A DNA stretch of 64,000 nt from positions 6,703,501 through 6,767,500 of the forward strand of contig CM042034.1 in the NCBI GenBank assembly GCA_023525975.1, given 5' to 3'. Positions 23,535-34,562 of this stretch are shown here, in pieces. Origin of the DNA: Smallanthus sonchifolius (Eukaryota; Streptophyta; Magnoliopsida; Asterales; Asteraceae). A model generated the notes under the pieces. That model worked only from the letters and a program-made list of their open reading frames with translations. It ran no database searches and had not been told where the DNA came from. How positions within the stretch are numbered: the stretch's first letter is position 1; every line of letters begins with the position of its first letter. The position numbers and the translations under genes were made by a program.

Positions 23535-23885
23535 TTTACATCTCAAACCGAAAATTAAAACAAAAGCTAATTTATAATAAAAAAGACGTGACCGGATTTT
23601 AAAAACTATAACTACCGATTTTTACAAACTTTTAACGTGATAAAACCAAAAGAAAAAAAAATTGTTATTCATTTTTTACATCTCAAACCGATAATCGAGG
23701 TAACCGGATTTTAAAAACTATAACTACCGATATTTACAAACTCTGAACGTGATAAAAACAAAAAACGAAAAGAAAAAAAAATAAGTCGTTATTCACTTTT
23801 TACATCACAAACCGATAATGAAGGTGACCAGATTTTAAAAACTATAACTACCGATTTTTCCAAACTCTTAACGTGATAAAAACAT
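23535..23885. repeat. Three imperfect tandem repeats, ~80-110 bp core
   Basis: The block starting catctcaaaccgataat and ending aactcttaacgtgataaaa occurs three times (about 23539-23647, 23677-23758 and 23803-23883), separated by A-rich spacers. Each copy keeps 'aaaaactataactaccgat'. It lies downstream of the degenerate gene and inside the element. Confidence 0.75.
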
Positions 23886-24125
23886 ACATATATAATTTTT
23901 AAAAAAAATAAGTAAGGGGTGACATTTAGCCCTATATGTGACATATACACCACCAAAACCCTAAAACCCAACTCAACCCTAAAAAAACCCACCAACATAT
24001 CCCGACATTCTCCGGCGCGCTGATTCCAAAGTCTGGTGGATAAGAGTGACGGATTGCCCTATACGTGACATATGGTGCCCTAAACGTCACATTTAGCCCT
24101 ATACGTGACGATTAGAGCAGGTGCA

Positions 24126-24689
24126 GTTCAAAAATGAGACGATGTCTTTAAAATTACCCTATATAAATGGGTTTTTGTCTAGTTAACTCATAGACAGTTG
24201 GGTGTAATAACTCCGTCATATTGATTTTTAAATACATATATTAAAAAAGGTATGATGAATGATGTTATTTATGATAGACAAAGAAAGGTGTAACATGAGA
24301 AGAAGATCAGAGAAATGAATTAATATATTATTAAAGTTGTTTATGTTTTTTATACGTTTGTAACGAGAAAATTTTGAAATTGATTGTCAAAAGTCGGTAT
24401 CTCTGTAAATATGACATATATGAACTGATTTCGTGTATCATCCTTGCTAAGAAAGTAAAACATAAACCGAGACATATGTTTATATATACGTACACGCTTT
24501 ATTTGTGTAGAAAAGATCAGCTTGATAAAAAATACGACAGTCGCTGCTTAATGAAGGTGTAACAATGAAAGATCGTACATACCGGAGTGGTGAGGATTAT
24601 AATTTTAGCAGCAGCGTTAATGTTAGGGTTCTATATCTATCTATCATATTATATGACACTTAAAAAGTTAATACAGGTACGTGTATTAA
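24126..24689. other. Intergenic AT-rich DNA
   Basis: No gene or repeat family recognised. A 62-codon open frame at 24374-24562 has no supporting features. Confidence 0.45.
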
Positions 24690-26270
24690 ATTTATTTTTT
24701 TTTTAAGAAAAACTTCATTCACAAAAGGCCCCCCACAAAAGTAGGGAAAGCTTCACAGACAAGAAACAAATTACACCATACTAAATTTACACCAACTATC
24801 CCAAGATAACGACCTAAATTTCGATCTATTAACAAACCACCAAAAACAACATTAAAAATGATGTCATCGATCTTAACTGGTTTATTTGAGAAGAGTTTCT
24901 CATTCCTGGCCTTTCACAAGCACCAAAGAGTCACGATAATAATCCCATGAAGCGTCTCTTCAGCATTTTCCCCAATATCACTATACAAATGAAGCTCGAG
25001 TAAATCCTTGACTGAAAACGCGAAAATGGGAGCAATCCTACACCATCGGCTAATAGCATGCCATACAACCGAGGCCACCATACACGAAGTGAAAAGATGT
25101 TCACTAGATTCGGGAACGGAGTTATACAGCACGCACCTTAGATTATCAACCAGAATGTTCCTCCTAGCCAAGGCAACGGATCGGAATCCTTTCGAACTCC
25201 GCCCTCCACTCGAAAATGTTGCATTTAAGAGGAACCCACTTGATCCATTTCATGTTGAACCGAGAACCGAAATCCCTACCCTTACCATACATCTCTTAAC
25301 CGAACCGACCGAAAAAGGGTTTGAGCTCTCTCCCATCCAAATCCAACTGTCCTTCTCTTCCGATAGTTTCATATCGTCTAAAGATATACAATTACTCCAT
25401 TCAGAATGCTCCACATCCGAAAACTGCACCCTTTTCCACTTCCACCGGCCCTGAAAGTTCTTATCGACAAGGTTGAAACGGTCACTGATCACACATTTTT
25501 TCTCCCCTTCCAGTAAAAACAGATTCGGATAAACCTCTTTCAGCGGCTCGGGACTAAGCCAAGGATCCAACCATAATCTAATATCTTTCCCGTCACCAAC
25601 CGAACCCCGAAAAAGATGGGTAAGAGTATGCCCAGCAAAAACCTTCTTGAAATCCAAAGAAGCAATATTCTTCCAAACTTCCGAAAAAGATTTATTCATC
25701 GGAATTAACTCCCAACATTTGTTATTGTTATGAAAACAATCAATAACCTCTCTCCACAAGCTTTGCTTCTCATTCTTGTATCTCCACATCTACTTCGTCA
25801 ACAAAGCCAAATTTATATCTTTAAGCTTGCTCAAACCGAGACCCCCCCTCCTCCTTAGGCGAAGAAACCGGGTCCCAATTAATCTTTTTCCCTTCCCTTC
25901 CTCCTCCCCATGGAAACCTCTTGATTATCGACTCCAATCTCGCGATTACCTTAGCCGGAGCCTTGTAGAGAGAGAAGTAATAGTTTGGGAGACTTTCAAG
26001 AACCGATTTGATTAGGGTGACCCGATCTCCAATAGAAAGAAGAGAGGCTTTCCACAGAGAGAGAGGTGAGACTCAAAAACTTCAAAAACCGGCCTCCAGT
26101 GCGACACCCTATTCATATTCGTCTCTACTGTTAACCCGGGATAGTTAAAAGGAAACGGCCCAATTTTACATTTGAGAACAGCCGCCAATCTGGCCACCTC
26201 AGCCTCCTCCACCCCTACTCCGAAGAAAGAGGACTTGTTAAAGTTTATATTGTAGTTGATCGAACACTTT
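24690..26270 (-). pseudogene. LINE (L1-type) retrotransposon, 5' truncated
   Basis: Minus-strand reading, 5' to 3': EEAEVARLAAVLKCKIGPFP with FNYPGLTV, SLLSIGDRVTLIKSVLESLP, GGLGLSKLKDINLAL (about 25850-25800), then WRYKNEKQSLWREVI. Next comes the region preceding zf-RVT (WLDPWLSPEPLKEVYPNLF) and the zinc-binding end (SSEHLFTSCMVASVVWHAI, 25110-25050), followed by a 3' UTR. A plus-strand T-run at 24691-24702 is the poly(A) tail. The order and spacing are those of the C-terminal half of a plant L1 ORF2. The catalytic RT motifs are absent because of 5' truncation, and several frameshifts (for example near 25790 and 25200) break the rest. Confidence 0.85.
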
Positions 26271-26551
26271 AAAAGTTAGCCTTTTTTTTCCTTTGTCACC
26301 ACGTACATTGTTTTTTTCTTGGTGTATCCTCATTCTATAACCATTGGAGGTCTAGGCAATATCAGGCATATCAATTATCAAGTTCACTAGATGGTATTTA
26401 TTAATTCAAATTAACAACTTTGACTTAACTTGACTGAGCCAAAGTCAAGTTAATAAAGTATCTTTTAGACATTTGTTTGATAGTTAATTAAATAATTTAA
26501 TTAAAATATTCGTCTTGTAAGGAAGCTATTTGTGTTGAGAATAATGGCGCT
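26271..26551. other. Short intergenic spacer
   Basis: AT-rich, no feature recognised. Confidence 0.4.
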
Positions 26552-26613
26552 AGAAGAAGAAGAAGAAGAAGAAGAAGAAGAAGAAGAAGAAGAAGAAGAA
26601 GAAGAAGAAGAAG

Positions 26614-26643
<30 letters not shown>
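26552..26643. repeat. (GAA)n microsatellite, ~30 perfect units
   Basis: About 92 bp of uninterrupted AGA/GAA repeat, a purine tract on the plus strand. Length is likely polymorphic. Confidence 0.97.
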
Positions 26644-26644
<1 letters not shown>

Positions 26645-26742
26645 TCACTTTTTTTTATGACAGATTCATAATTTTTACTCTACAATGTTTAGAAGAACCA
26701 AACATTCATTCATTTGATAAACAATCACAATTTTATATAACA

Positions 26743-26780
26743 CTAGGTTAAAATCTCGTGTATTACACGGGTTAAATAAA
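26743..26780 (-). mobile_element. Helitron 3' terminus (CGTGTAATACACG family)
   Basis: Minus strand: CCCGTGTAATACACGAGATTT, then TAACCTAG followed by T. A second hairpin copy (26826-26843) lies about 65 bp inside, as in other members of this family (10490-10612). The 5' end was not found, so it is unclear how far this element reaches into the gene-fragment region to the right. Confidence 0.6.
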
Positions 26781-27224
26781 TAAAATGTTATATATTTAGT
26801 AATAAAAATTTTATATTTTTAAAAACTTGTGTAATACACGGGTTGAATAAACCACTATATTACATCGGTTGAATAAAATATAATGTAATTTGTTAACAAA
26901 CACATTTGTCAAAATATGTTTTTAAAAAATATAATTTGTCGTGACAGTTATAAGGTCTGTTAAGTTAGTTTTTAAAATATTTTTTAATCACTGATATTAG
27001 ATTTTCTAATCACTGATATTAGATTTTCTTTCCCCCTTTCACACCAAAAACCTAGATCCCCTCACCATTGTTCTCTGTCGTTCTCCTCTGGTGGAAGAGT
27101 GGGAGGCAATTCATTGGTAGATACGGTCTTCTAATACGTATCGCCTTCTAACACAAACTGCCTAAACACCAAAAACCTAGATTAGGGCCCCTCATCGTCG
27201 CTGTTTTCTGCCCTTGAATCTCCG

Positions 27225-28700
27225 CTAGACCATCGCCGCCAGGTTGGTTTCTTCCGCCTCTGCTGAACCCTAGGTGGCGGTTGTGTGGTGGTGGCACCGT
27301 TGTGAAACCCTTGGTGGCGGTGGTGTTTAGTCAGTTTGTGGTTGGGCTGTGGAGTGCCAGTGGCTTACACCAACACAAAAGCCCTAATAGAAAGCATTCC
27401 GATCTGTTCTTCATAGGTGGTAGACCATCGCTGTCAGTTCGTTTTTTTTCTGCCTTTGCGGAACCCTAGGTTGCGGTGGTGTGGCTGTGCCGTTGTTGCC
27501 GAACCCTTTGTGGGTGGTGGTTTGTTACCAGTTTGTGATTGGGTTGTGGAGTGGCGGTGCAATCGAAACCCTAAATTTCGACTGCGAATTCTGTTACCAA
27601 CTTCGCTGGTAAGTTTTCTATTTCGGTTTTATGAGATTGAAGGTTGAATGATGAAAATTGTTGTTATTTATGGTAAAGGGATTTGAATTGATATAGTGTT
27701 TTCATAGTCAATTAATGTATTTGAGATCAGTAAATGCCATTCTCCTTATTTGGGTGTAAATTGAAGGTTAAATGATGATTTTTGTTGTCATTTATGGTGA
27801 AGTAGGTATGAATTGTAACTCATATGCTGTTCTTTACAAGCAATGGATGTATCTGAGATCAGTAGGTGTCATTCTCCTTATTTGGGAATGACTATCATCA
27901 ACCACTTATCTTGAATTCGGTCTATTTACAAACGCTTTGCTGCCACCACTGTTCTTCATGGTTTGCAGTCCATATTTATTACAATTGGTATGTAAATCTT
28001 TAGCAATGGATTCAAGCCAGCTTGATGGTAAGTCTTTGACATTATGTTATGTTTGTATAGTATGTATGTTTTCAAATTAATCATTGTTGGAAAATCGCTT
28101 GGTCAGGGTATTGGATATTCGTATGCGGTCTGGCTGTGATGATTGAAGTGAATAGCGTCGTTTGGCGTGGCAGCATTGAGGATGGCAAGTGTAAGACCCT
28201 CCACTTGCAACCTCTGTTGCAGCCATGGCGGTGCAATACCCAGATCTGAGCCGACTCTTTCTATAGAGTGAGAGTGTGTTGTTCGTGCTAAAAAGGTAAA
28301 CGCATGGCCATTATTTTGTGAGAATTATAAACTCTTTTAAAGACCATGGGGGTGAGCAGTAACTACAAGATTTTACACCTTCTTTTGCATTGAGTACAAG
28401 TCCCTTTCAAGTGGTTTAGCGTGTTTAAAGCACAAAGCAGCTGTACGTTATGCTTCACCTTTAAATGTTATATAATTATAACCAATTAACGGCCGCACCA
28501 TAAAGGCTGTGATGATTGAAGTGAATACCGTCGCTTGGCATGGCAACATTGAGGATGGCAAGTGTAAGGCCCTCCACTTGCAACCTCTGTTGCAGCCATG
28601 GCGGTGCAAGACCCAGATCTGAGCCGACTCTTTCTAGAGAGAGAGAGTGTGTTGTTGGTGCTAAAAAGGTAAACGCATGCAATTATTTTGTGAGAATTAT
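27225..28700 (+). repeat. Three separate local duplications in a row
   Basis: Duplication 1: about 135 bp at 27225-27359 and 27418-27554 (GC-rich; both contain 'accatcgc' and 'gaaccctagg'). Duplication 2: about 115-130 bp at 27638-27755 and 27760-27889 (both end 'cattctccttatttggg'). Duplication 3: about 200 bp at 28127-28330 and 28507-28700, nearly identical (both contain 'ggatggcaagtgtaag' and 'gagccgactctttcta'). All are direct. The short open frames overlapping them are by-products. The GC-rich first pair looks like untranslated leader or coding sequence captured from a gene. Confidence 0.8.
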
Positions 28701-29095
28701 AAAACTCTTTTAAAGACCTATGGCATTGATGGTGATGGAGGGAGGCGGTCCGGCTAGGAGTGATGGCGTGAATGAGGGTATCGGTGGGAGTTTAGGTACG
28801 CCTTCTTCATCCCTTATTTTCGCCAAACAACTGTATTTAGGTTAGTTTTATTAGTCTTTTCTAAAAGGTTGTATATAACCGTGTTTTCATGTAATTATTT
28901 GTTATCATCTTATTCAGTTTTTTGTTTTGAATGTTTGTCTAATGTTTACTAAGTTTTTGGATCATGTATGATTTTTTGTTCATTTTTCATTCATTATTGA
29001 GATTTTTTTACCATGATCACCGAGCAGCTACAATTAATCGATAAGTTAATGTCTTTAAAGTGACTTGAGTAACGTGTTAAAACTTTATACTTTAA

Positions 29096-29364
29096 GGTAT
29101 GACTCCTAAAACTTTAAGGCTTCCAAAACAGGGCAAGATGCTTTTGTCTGTTCATGGTTCACCCCTTGGTGTTTACAAGGAAAACAATATGGATGCAATA
29201 CATGGTAAACTGTTTATTTATTTATTTGTAACTTTTCTGTTTGTACATATAGTTTCTACTCTATTTTATTGCTGCATACTCCTGCAAAATGTTAATTGGT
29301 TTGTATTTTGAAGCAAACTTTAAAGTTAAAGTATATTTCATATGCAGAGACAGAAGAAGAATGA
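29096..29364 (+). pseudogene. Gene fragment: borealin-like C-terminal exons
   Basis: Exon 29096-29204 encodes TPKTLRLPKQGKMLLSVHGS and PLGVYKENNMDAIH and ends at a GT donor. After a good AG, exon 29348-29364 completes ETEEE and a TGA stop in frame. The 'LSVHGSPLGVYK-x-x-NM-x-AIHE' C-terminus is, from memory, that of a plant borealin-related protein (chromosomal passenger complex). Intron and phases are intact, so this is copied genomic DNA, not a processed copy. No upstream exons of the same gene could be assigned with confidence; 28730-28796 (GGGPARSDGVNEG) might be one. Confidence 0.45.
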
Positions 29365-29843
29365 GTTGTTACTTGCAGGTTATTTCTCATCAAAGGTGTT
29401 TTTAGGGTTGTTTCTAAAGGTACCGCTATAATGCAATTCATGGTACTGCTGTTTTGCCAGGAATGAGCTTTTAGCTTCATTTTATCGCGCTACTTGCATG
29501 TTTTTCATTTAGTCTTGTCATACAAGGGAAAATGTTCTTTCTACCGATGGTAGATTATGAATAAGTTTTTAGATACCAATGCCATTGTTTGGTATCAATT
29601 ATTTATGAAATAAAGCATGTCAAACAGTGTAAAGTCATTTAAAATGAACTTTTAGTTTATAAAACCTATTAAATTATTTTATTAAAAATTAAATTATTAT
29701 TGAAATTCCATGAATCTGATAGCAATTCAACTCTAATCTAGAAATACATGGTTTGCTACATGAGACCATAGGTTGATCACAGATTGAAAACAACGTTAAT
29801 ATTAATCAGTTCTGCTCCCAAACCAAACCAAACCAAACCGGCT

Positions 29844-30183
29844 GAGATGGCGCTGGAGATGCTTTTGTAGCTGGAGTATTATCAAAACTTGCTGCAGATG
29901 TCTCATTGCTCAAGGTATGACTTTAAAGCAACAAAATTTTTATCAACACAATCTCATATTTGATACCATAAAATGAAAATGTTAATTAATGGAGACATGA
30001 GGTTTAACATTTCGATTAGACGATAATTAGTTTGGTTATTATTTATAGGATGAACACCGGTTAAGAGACGCACTTAGCTTTGCAAATGCTTTTGGGGCGG
30101 TTACTGTTACAGAAAGAGGTGCAATTTCAGCTTTACCAAATGCTGAAGCTGTCATGAATGCTTTGCTCAAGACTGTTGCATAA
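29844..30183 (+). pseudogene. Gene fragment: last two exons of a fructokinase (pfkB)
   Basis: Exon 29849-29914 encodes GAGDAFVAGVLSKLAADVSL, the pfkB signature-2 region with the catalytic Asp of GAGD. The next exon, 30049-30183, encodes DEHRLRDALSFANAFGAVTV, TERGAISALP and a natural C-terminus before TAA. GT/AG sites and phase are intact. The upstream DTTG part and all N-terminal exons are absent; the sequence before GAGD is unrelated (a 'ccaaaccaaacc' repeat). It cannot make an active sugar kinase. The family match is strong: fructokinase phosphorylates fructose in the cytosol or plastid. Confidence 0.8.
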
Positions 30184-30319
30184 TTAATTATCCTTTAAAA
30201 TTCAGGATGTATATTAATCACTCATAAACACATTTCATTTTTCCAAAAGAGTGAGCTAATAATTGCTATTTTCCAAATTAATAATGTCAATTTCTATTTG
30301 ATAGTGGCGATGGTAATAT

Positions 30320-30420
30320 ATTTGCAGGTCATATTAGCATACAATCTGGTATGGGTGAGATCTATTGCATTTAGTATTGGCACCGGTTTTGCAGATCGAA
30401 TGATTAAGGTAAGGTAATTA
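30320..30420 (+). other. Possible captured exon, unrecognised
   Basis: Between a good AG and GT the frame reads VILAYNLVWVRSIAFSIGTG, then FADRMIK. It lies between the fructokinase and lipoxygenase fragments. I do not recognise the parent. Confidence 0.3.
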
Positions 30421-30826
30421 TTTAAGAGAAATTACGTGAGAAAGTTTCATTGTTCAAAAATATGTAATTGTTATATCGGGTTATTATTATAATTACCTAA
30501 AGGACAAGCTAACTAAATTGCTATTTTATGACATTAGCCTTTTTTTATAAACAATCGATGATTATAAAAAATCTATTTTTTTGAATAAAAATGATTTAAG
30601 TTGTTTTTTTGCATTAGAAATACTTTTTGGTTGACTTTGAAATGTTGGCATGTTTCTTTTAAGATATCTTTTTATTTACGTGTTTGACCCGTTAAAGATA
30701 ATACAAACCCAAAATCGACACGCTCTTAAATTAAACGGGTCGAATTTGCCTCATGTCGCATGTGAGTGTTTAACAACCGAATGGAAATACTAAATTTTCA
30801 ATTATTTATGTATTTACATATGACAA

Positions 30827-30960
30827 ATTCGCATGGTTACGAGATGATGAATTTGCTCGCCAAGCACTTGCGGGGTCAACCTGGTTAACATAGAGAGGCT
30901 TAAAGTGTTCCGAATCGTCCCGTTGCTGAGTCATGCTGCTTTCAAATGCTGTAAGTCTCC
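30827..30960 (+). pseudogene. Gene fragment: lipoxygenase exon piece, frameshifted
   Basis: AWLRDDEFARQALAG followed, one base out of frame, by VNLVNIERLKVF. This is the 'W-R-x-D-x-EF-A-R-x-x-LAG-x-NP' segment of plant lipoxygenases. The one-base deletion falls at about 30874, in the GCGGGG run. No other lipoxygenase exon was found, so only a small piece was copied. Confidence 0.65.
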
Positions 30961-31077
30961 GAATATAGATTTATTATTTCCACCAAATACAATTTCTTTC
31001 CGGACGAGTTGGGTATCGGGTCAAAATGGGTTTGGGTTGACCCATAAAGACTTTTTTTTCATTTAACAAATTTGTTA

Positions 31078-31274
31078 GGGGGTGTTTGGGATTACTTATT
31101 AACTTCTACTTATGACTTCTTGGAAAAGTAAGAATTTTCTACTTTTGAAAAACAACTTTTCATCCTTTAAAAAATTGACTTTTTCCCCATTTATTCAAAC
31201 GAACTTTTAACTTATTACCTTTTTAGAAAAGGTAATAAGTTATTAAGTAGTTTGAAAAGTAATCCCAAACACCC
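31078..31274. mobile_element. Tourist-like MITE, ~197 bp
   Basis: Ends GGGGGTGTTTGGGATTAC and GTAATCCCAAACACCC form a terminal inverted repeat, flanked by TTA on both sides (31075-31077 and 31275-31277), as for PIF/Harbinger-derived Tourist MITEs. The interior 31090-31255 is also self-complementary. Confidence 0.75.
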
Positions 31275-31529
31275 TTAGTATGATTACAAAAACTATCTTT
31301 ATCATTTGAATTTTTTATATGCATTAAAAATACAGTTTGGACTATTCCCCTATCAACCATTTATTTATGGCTGAAAATAACGCATATAAGTAATATATAG
31401 AAATAATCTTTTATTGTGATTTTCAGAAAGCGATGTTCTTTACAACACAAATGAAGAGTTTCATTTAGCAAATACGATGTCAATTTGATTCATGTTAGAA
31501 CTTAAAAATATGTCGAAACATATTGGTAA

Positions 31530-31570
31530 GTGATATGCCCGGCGCATCGCGCGGGCGGGAAAAAACCTAG
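31530..31570 (+). mobile_element. Helitron 3' terminus (GCCCG hairpin family)
   Basis: Hairpin GCCCGGCGCATCGCGCGGGC (31537-31556), then GGGAAAAAACCTAG followed by T. A textbook Helitron 3' end. The gene-fragment region 27.0-31.5 kb lies immediately upstream on the same strand, which makes it the best candidate body of this Helitron. Confidence 0.7.
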
Positions 31571-34035
31571 TTATTTATAAAATGCAAAAAAAAAAGTCAT
31601 GTTATTTGAAAGTGTTACCAAATTAAGAAACAGTCATTTTTTAAGATTCCCAAAAGAATATAGTGCTTGTACCGGTGAACAGGTCCGTGCTTGTTACGGC
31701 ACGTTAAAGATTTCTAGGAATCATATAATATTTTAGTCCTGTTTATTTATTCATTCGGTAAAAAATGACTTCGTGTCATGGTACTGGAGATAACATGCAG
31801 GTCCTGGGTACGGGTAGTGCAAGTACACCGCCACATGGTATTCGGATATTCCTGGGTAGTGGGTTCGGGTATAAGTACCCGTATGTGGAGAGTGGGAAGC
31901 CGTTGTCCAACGGCTAAGGTATTAGGGTAGTTTGGGTTATGATCCTACCAATTTGGGTAGTTTTTAAAAGATTTGGGTAAAAATAAGGTAACACTCCCTT
32001 ATTGACGGGATCACATTGGGTACTTAGGGTTGTGCCCCTTGTACCCTTAGACTATGTTTATAGGGGCAACACCTCCAATAAGGATGAGATCGGTACCAAA
32101 CCGGCACCGAAAATACCGATATCGAATTTATTGAAAAATAAGTACCGAATACCGTATCGAATATATCAGTACGGTACCGATACTCGTTACAAAATGATCA
32201 TCTCTAGATAGTATAGGTACGAATACTGATACTGAATTTCTAAAACAGTGGGTACTGAATACCTTACCAAATCTATCACTACGGTACCGGTTCGGTACTC
32301 GGTACAAAATGTTCATTCCTAGCCACCACCCTTTCGGCGTCTCCACCTTCATCTCTAATTAGCCCACCTCAACACACAAAGCCACTTCATGCCGTTTGTT
32401 CTCACGCCCGTTAAACCCTCTCACGCCCCCTTAACACCAATGCGTAATGATGTTTGGCCCCCTTCGCTGATGAGGTGACAAATGGCACCAAACCACTACA
32501 CTTAGTATGGCTGAGCATTTCGGGTTTCCCGGGTCAATTAGGGTAACCCGATCCGGATCCTGAATTTGTATTAAAGTGTTACCCGAATACCGTCCCTAGG
32601 TCACACATTCGGTAATGGGTTTCGGTCGGGAATGAACGATCGGGAAATAGGGTATTCCCGATACCGTAAAAACTGGACCGAATCTGATCCGTATTGGTTG
32701 ATAAAATGGCTTATGATTCTTGGTATGAGTTTTAATACTTGTTTTTTCTATTGCCAATCCCGACCCAAGTAAAAGGAACAAACAGACCGATGGATACATT
32801 TACTTTAAAAAGTGAATTTTCTATTCGTGTAAACTGATACTATGCTAGAAAATTTGCATATTTATCAACAATGGTGAATTGATGTTATACTTATAAGCTT
32901 CTTATTTTGATCAATTACATGATAACTATTTTAATTTTTTTTGTTTAGATATTTTGTAAATTTTGGTTTCAACTGTTTTACAAGATATTTTTTTAACTTA
33001 CAAATTTTCGAGTTAATATTCTCTGTCTTTTCTTATTCAATTGTGTATGAGAGTTAAAACTTTACAAAGATACAATGCTTTGTTTTGATCTTCTGTCATA
33101 ATGCAATAAATTATAATGGATTTTTGTTAATTTTTAAACATATCGGGTCGGTAATATTTTCTAGGTTTCATAGGAAATTACCCGATCCTGATCCCGAATT
33201 TTTATGGAAACAGTGATCGCATCCCGAAATATGTTATGCAAATCGGCTCGGTATCGAGATTTTTTTGGGCTAGTCTTCAGTGATTTTCCCGGTATGTGCT
33301 CACTCCTAACACTTAGTCTTATACAGTTAAGAAATCATTTCATAAGGAAAGCCATTTTTAGAGCAATGTGTATAAACAATGTTATTAAAACCAGACCGGA
33401 CAAAGCCGGTTAAACCAGGACTAGTTACGGTCCGTTTACAGCCATTAAACCGGGGAACGATCTAACCGGCCAGTTCTTACAAATCCAGGTTAAACCGGTA
33501 AACCGTTTGAACAGGTTGAACCGGATACAGCTTAAACTATGTTTGCGTTCCAGGCAGACAAGGAACGCTTGGTTTCTCTATTTGGCGATGTGTGGGACTC
33601 CATTTCCAGTTTTATAGAATGGAAATGAGCATTGGGTTTCTTTATGGGGCGATGTGGGACAAGGAAGGAAAGTTAAGAAAGGTTAAAATGTTAGACACAA
33701 GGATTTGATCCTATGACCTCAAAAGATTTTAAACAAAGACTTGTAACCAACAAGCTTGTGAAGATTGTTGTATTAACTTTGTTGCTATTCAAAAGGGGGT
33801 TGCAGCGTAACTTGTTGCCCGTTTACCTGTCACTTTATTGTAATCGTCCTATTTTAATTAAAAGATTATATGAAACCCAAAAAAAAAAAGTATGTTAAAT
33901 ATCAAACCCTTTCTTTAGCATGTACACCTCTGTTTTTAGTAATAACTATTTATATTTAAACTTCACTAATTGTTTTCATCTATATCACGAGAACCTCTCA
34001 CAATGTGTGTGTTTATATCTATATATATATATATA
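31571..34035. other. Repeat-rich, gene-free stretch with CCGGTT/ACCGAT motif arrays
   Basis: 32080-32310 is packed with GGTACCGATAC-type motifs. 32530-33290 has scattered 'cccgatcc' and 'tcgggt' phrases, and 33390-33540 has interspersed AACCGGTTAAACCGG-type motifs. Such simple motif arrays recur near 52110-52205. No coding region or boundary structure is supported. Confidence 0.45.
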
Positions 34036-34038
34036 TAG

Positions 34039-34546
34039 GAGATTCAAATAATAATTAAGTTTCGCTAAAAAATCTAATAAATAACCAAAACACTTAGAAA
34101 CTATATCAAACGAACTTCGATTGAGCTCATTTCAGCGGCATTGGAACCGTCTCGTCGAACTCTACCATCTTAGCTTTTAAGGTTTAGATTTTACATTTGA
34201 ATTTTTGGGTTTTAGCCTTATGGTTTAGATTTTAAGGTTTAGGTTTTTTTGAGGGGTGGGGGGTTTAGGTTTTTGGGGGTGGGTGGGGTGGGTTTAGGGT
34301 TTTTTTTGGGGGGGTGTGAGGGTGTTTAGGTTTTTGGGGTGGTGGTTTTAGGCTTTTTGGGGTAGGGTTGGAGGAGGGTTTTAGGTTTTTGGGGGTGCGG
34401 GTGGAGGGGGTTTAGGTTTTTGGGTTTGGATTAGAGTTCGATTAGACGGTTCCAACGTCGTTGGAATGAGCTCAATCGGAGTTCGTTTGACCCACTTCTT
34501 AGCGTTTTTTAGCGAAAAACCACTTCTTAGTGGAACCTTCCCCTTG
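34039..34546. mobile_element. TIR element with G-rich core, in (TA)n
   Basis: Imperfect terminal inverted repeats of about 100 bp: left 34040-34165 and right 34435-34545, both containing TTTCGCTAAAAAA, CAAACGAACT and GATTGAGCTCATT in inverted order. The core (34200-34430) is GGTTTAGGTTTTTGGGGTGG-type, as at 1-1015. Both flanks are (TA)n, so the target duplication cannot be resolved. Confidence 0.7.
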
Positions 34547-34562
34547 TATATATATATATATA

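Larger units (their letters stand above)
21350..24125 (+). mobile_element. Coding DNA-transposon-like element with subterminal repeats
   Basis: Both ends carry several copies of one short motif, CCTATACGTGACG, in both orientations. Left: about 21374, 21517, 21529 and 21613. Right: about 23930, 24058, 24080 and 24100. Between them lies a GC-rich two-exon gene remnant and a 3-copy tandem repeat. Arrays of short subterminal motifs are typical of CACTA (En/Spm) and some other cut-and-paste transposons, where they bind the transposase. I could not identify exact termini, terminal inverted repeats or a target duplication, so the class is open. Confidence 0.5.

Noticed and set aside
24659..26285. 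Target duplication of the LINE (ttaaaaagtta against tttaaaagtta)
   Set aside because: The two stretches differ and the left one is separated from the poly(A) tail by about 20 bp, so it may be chance.
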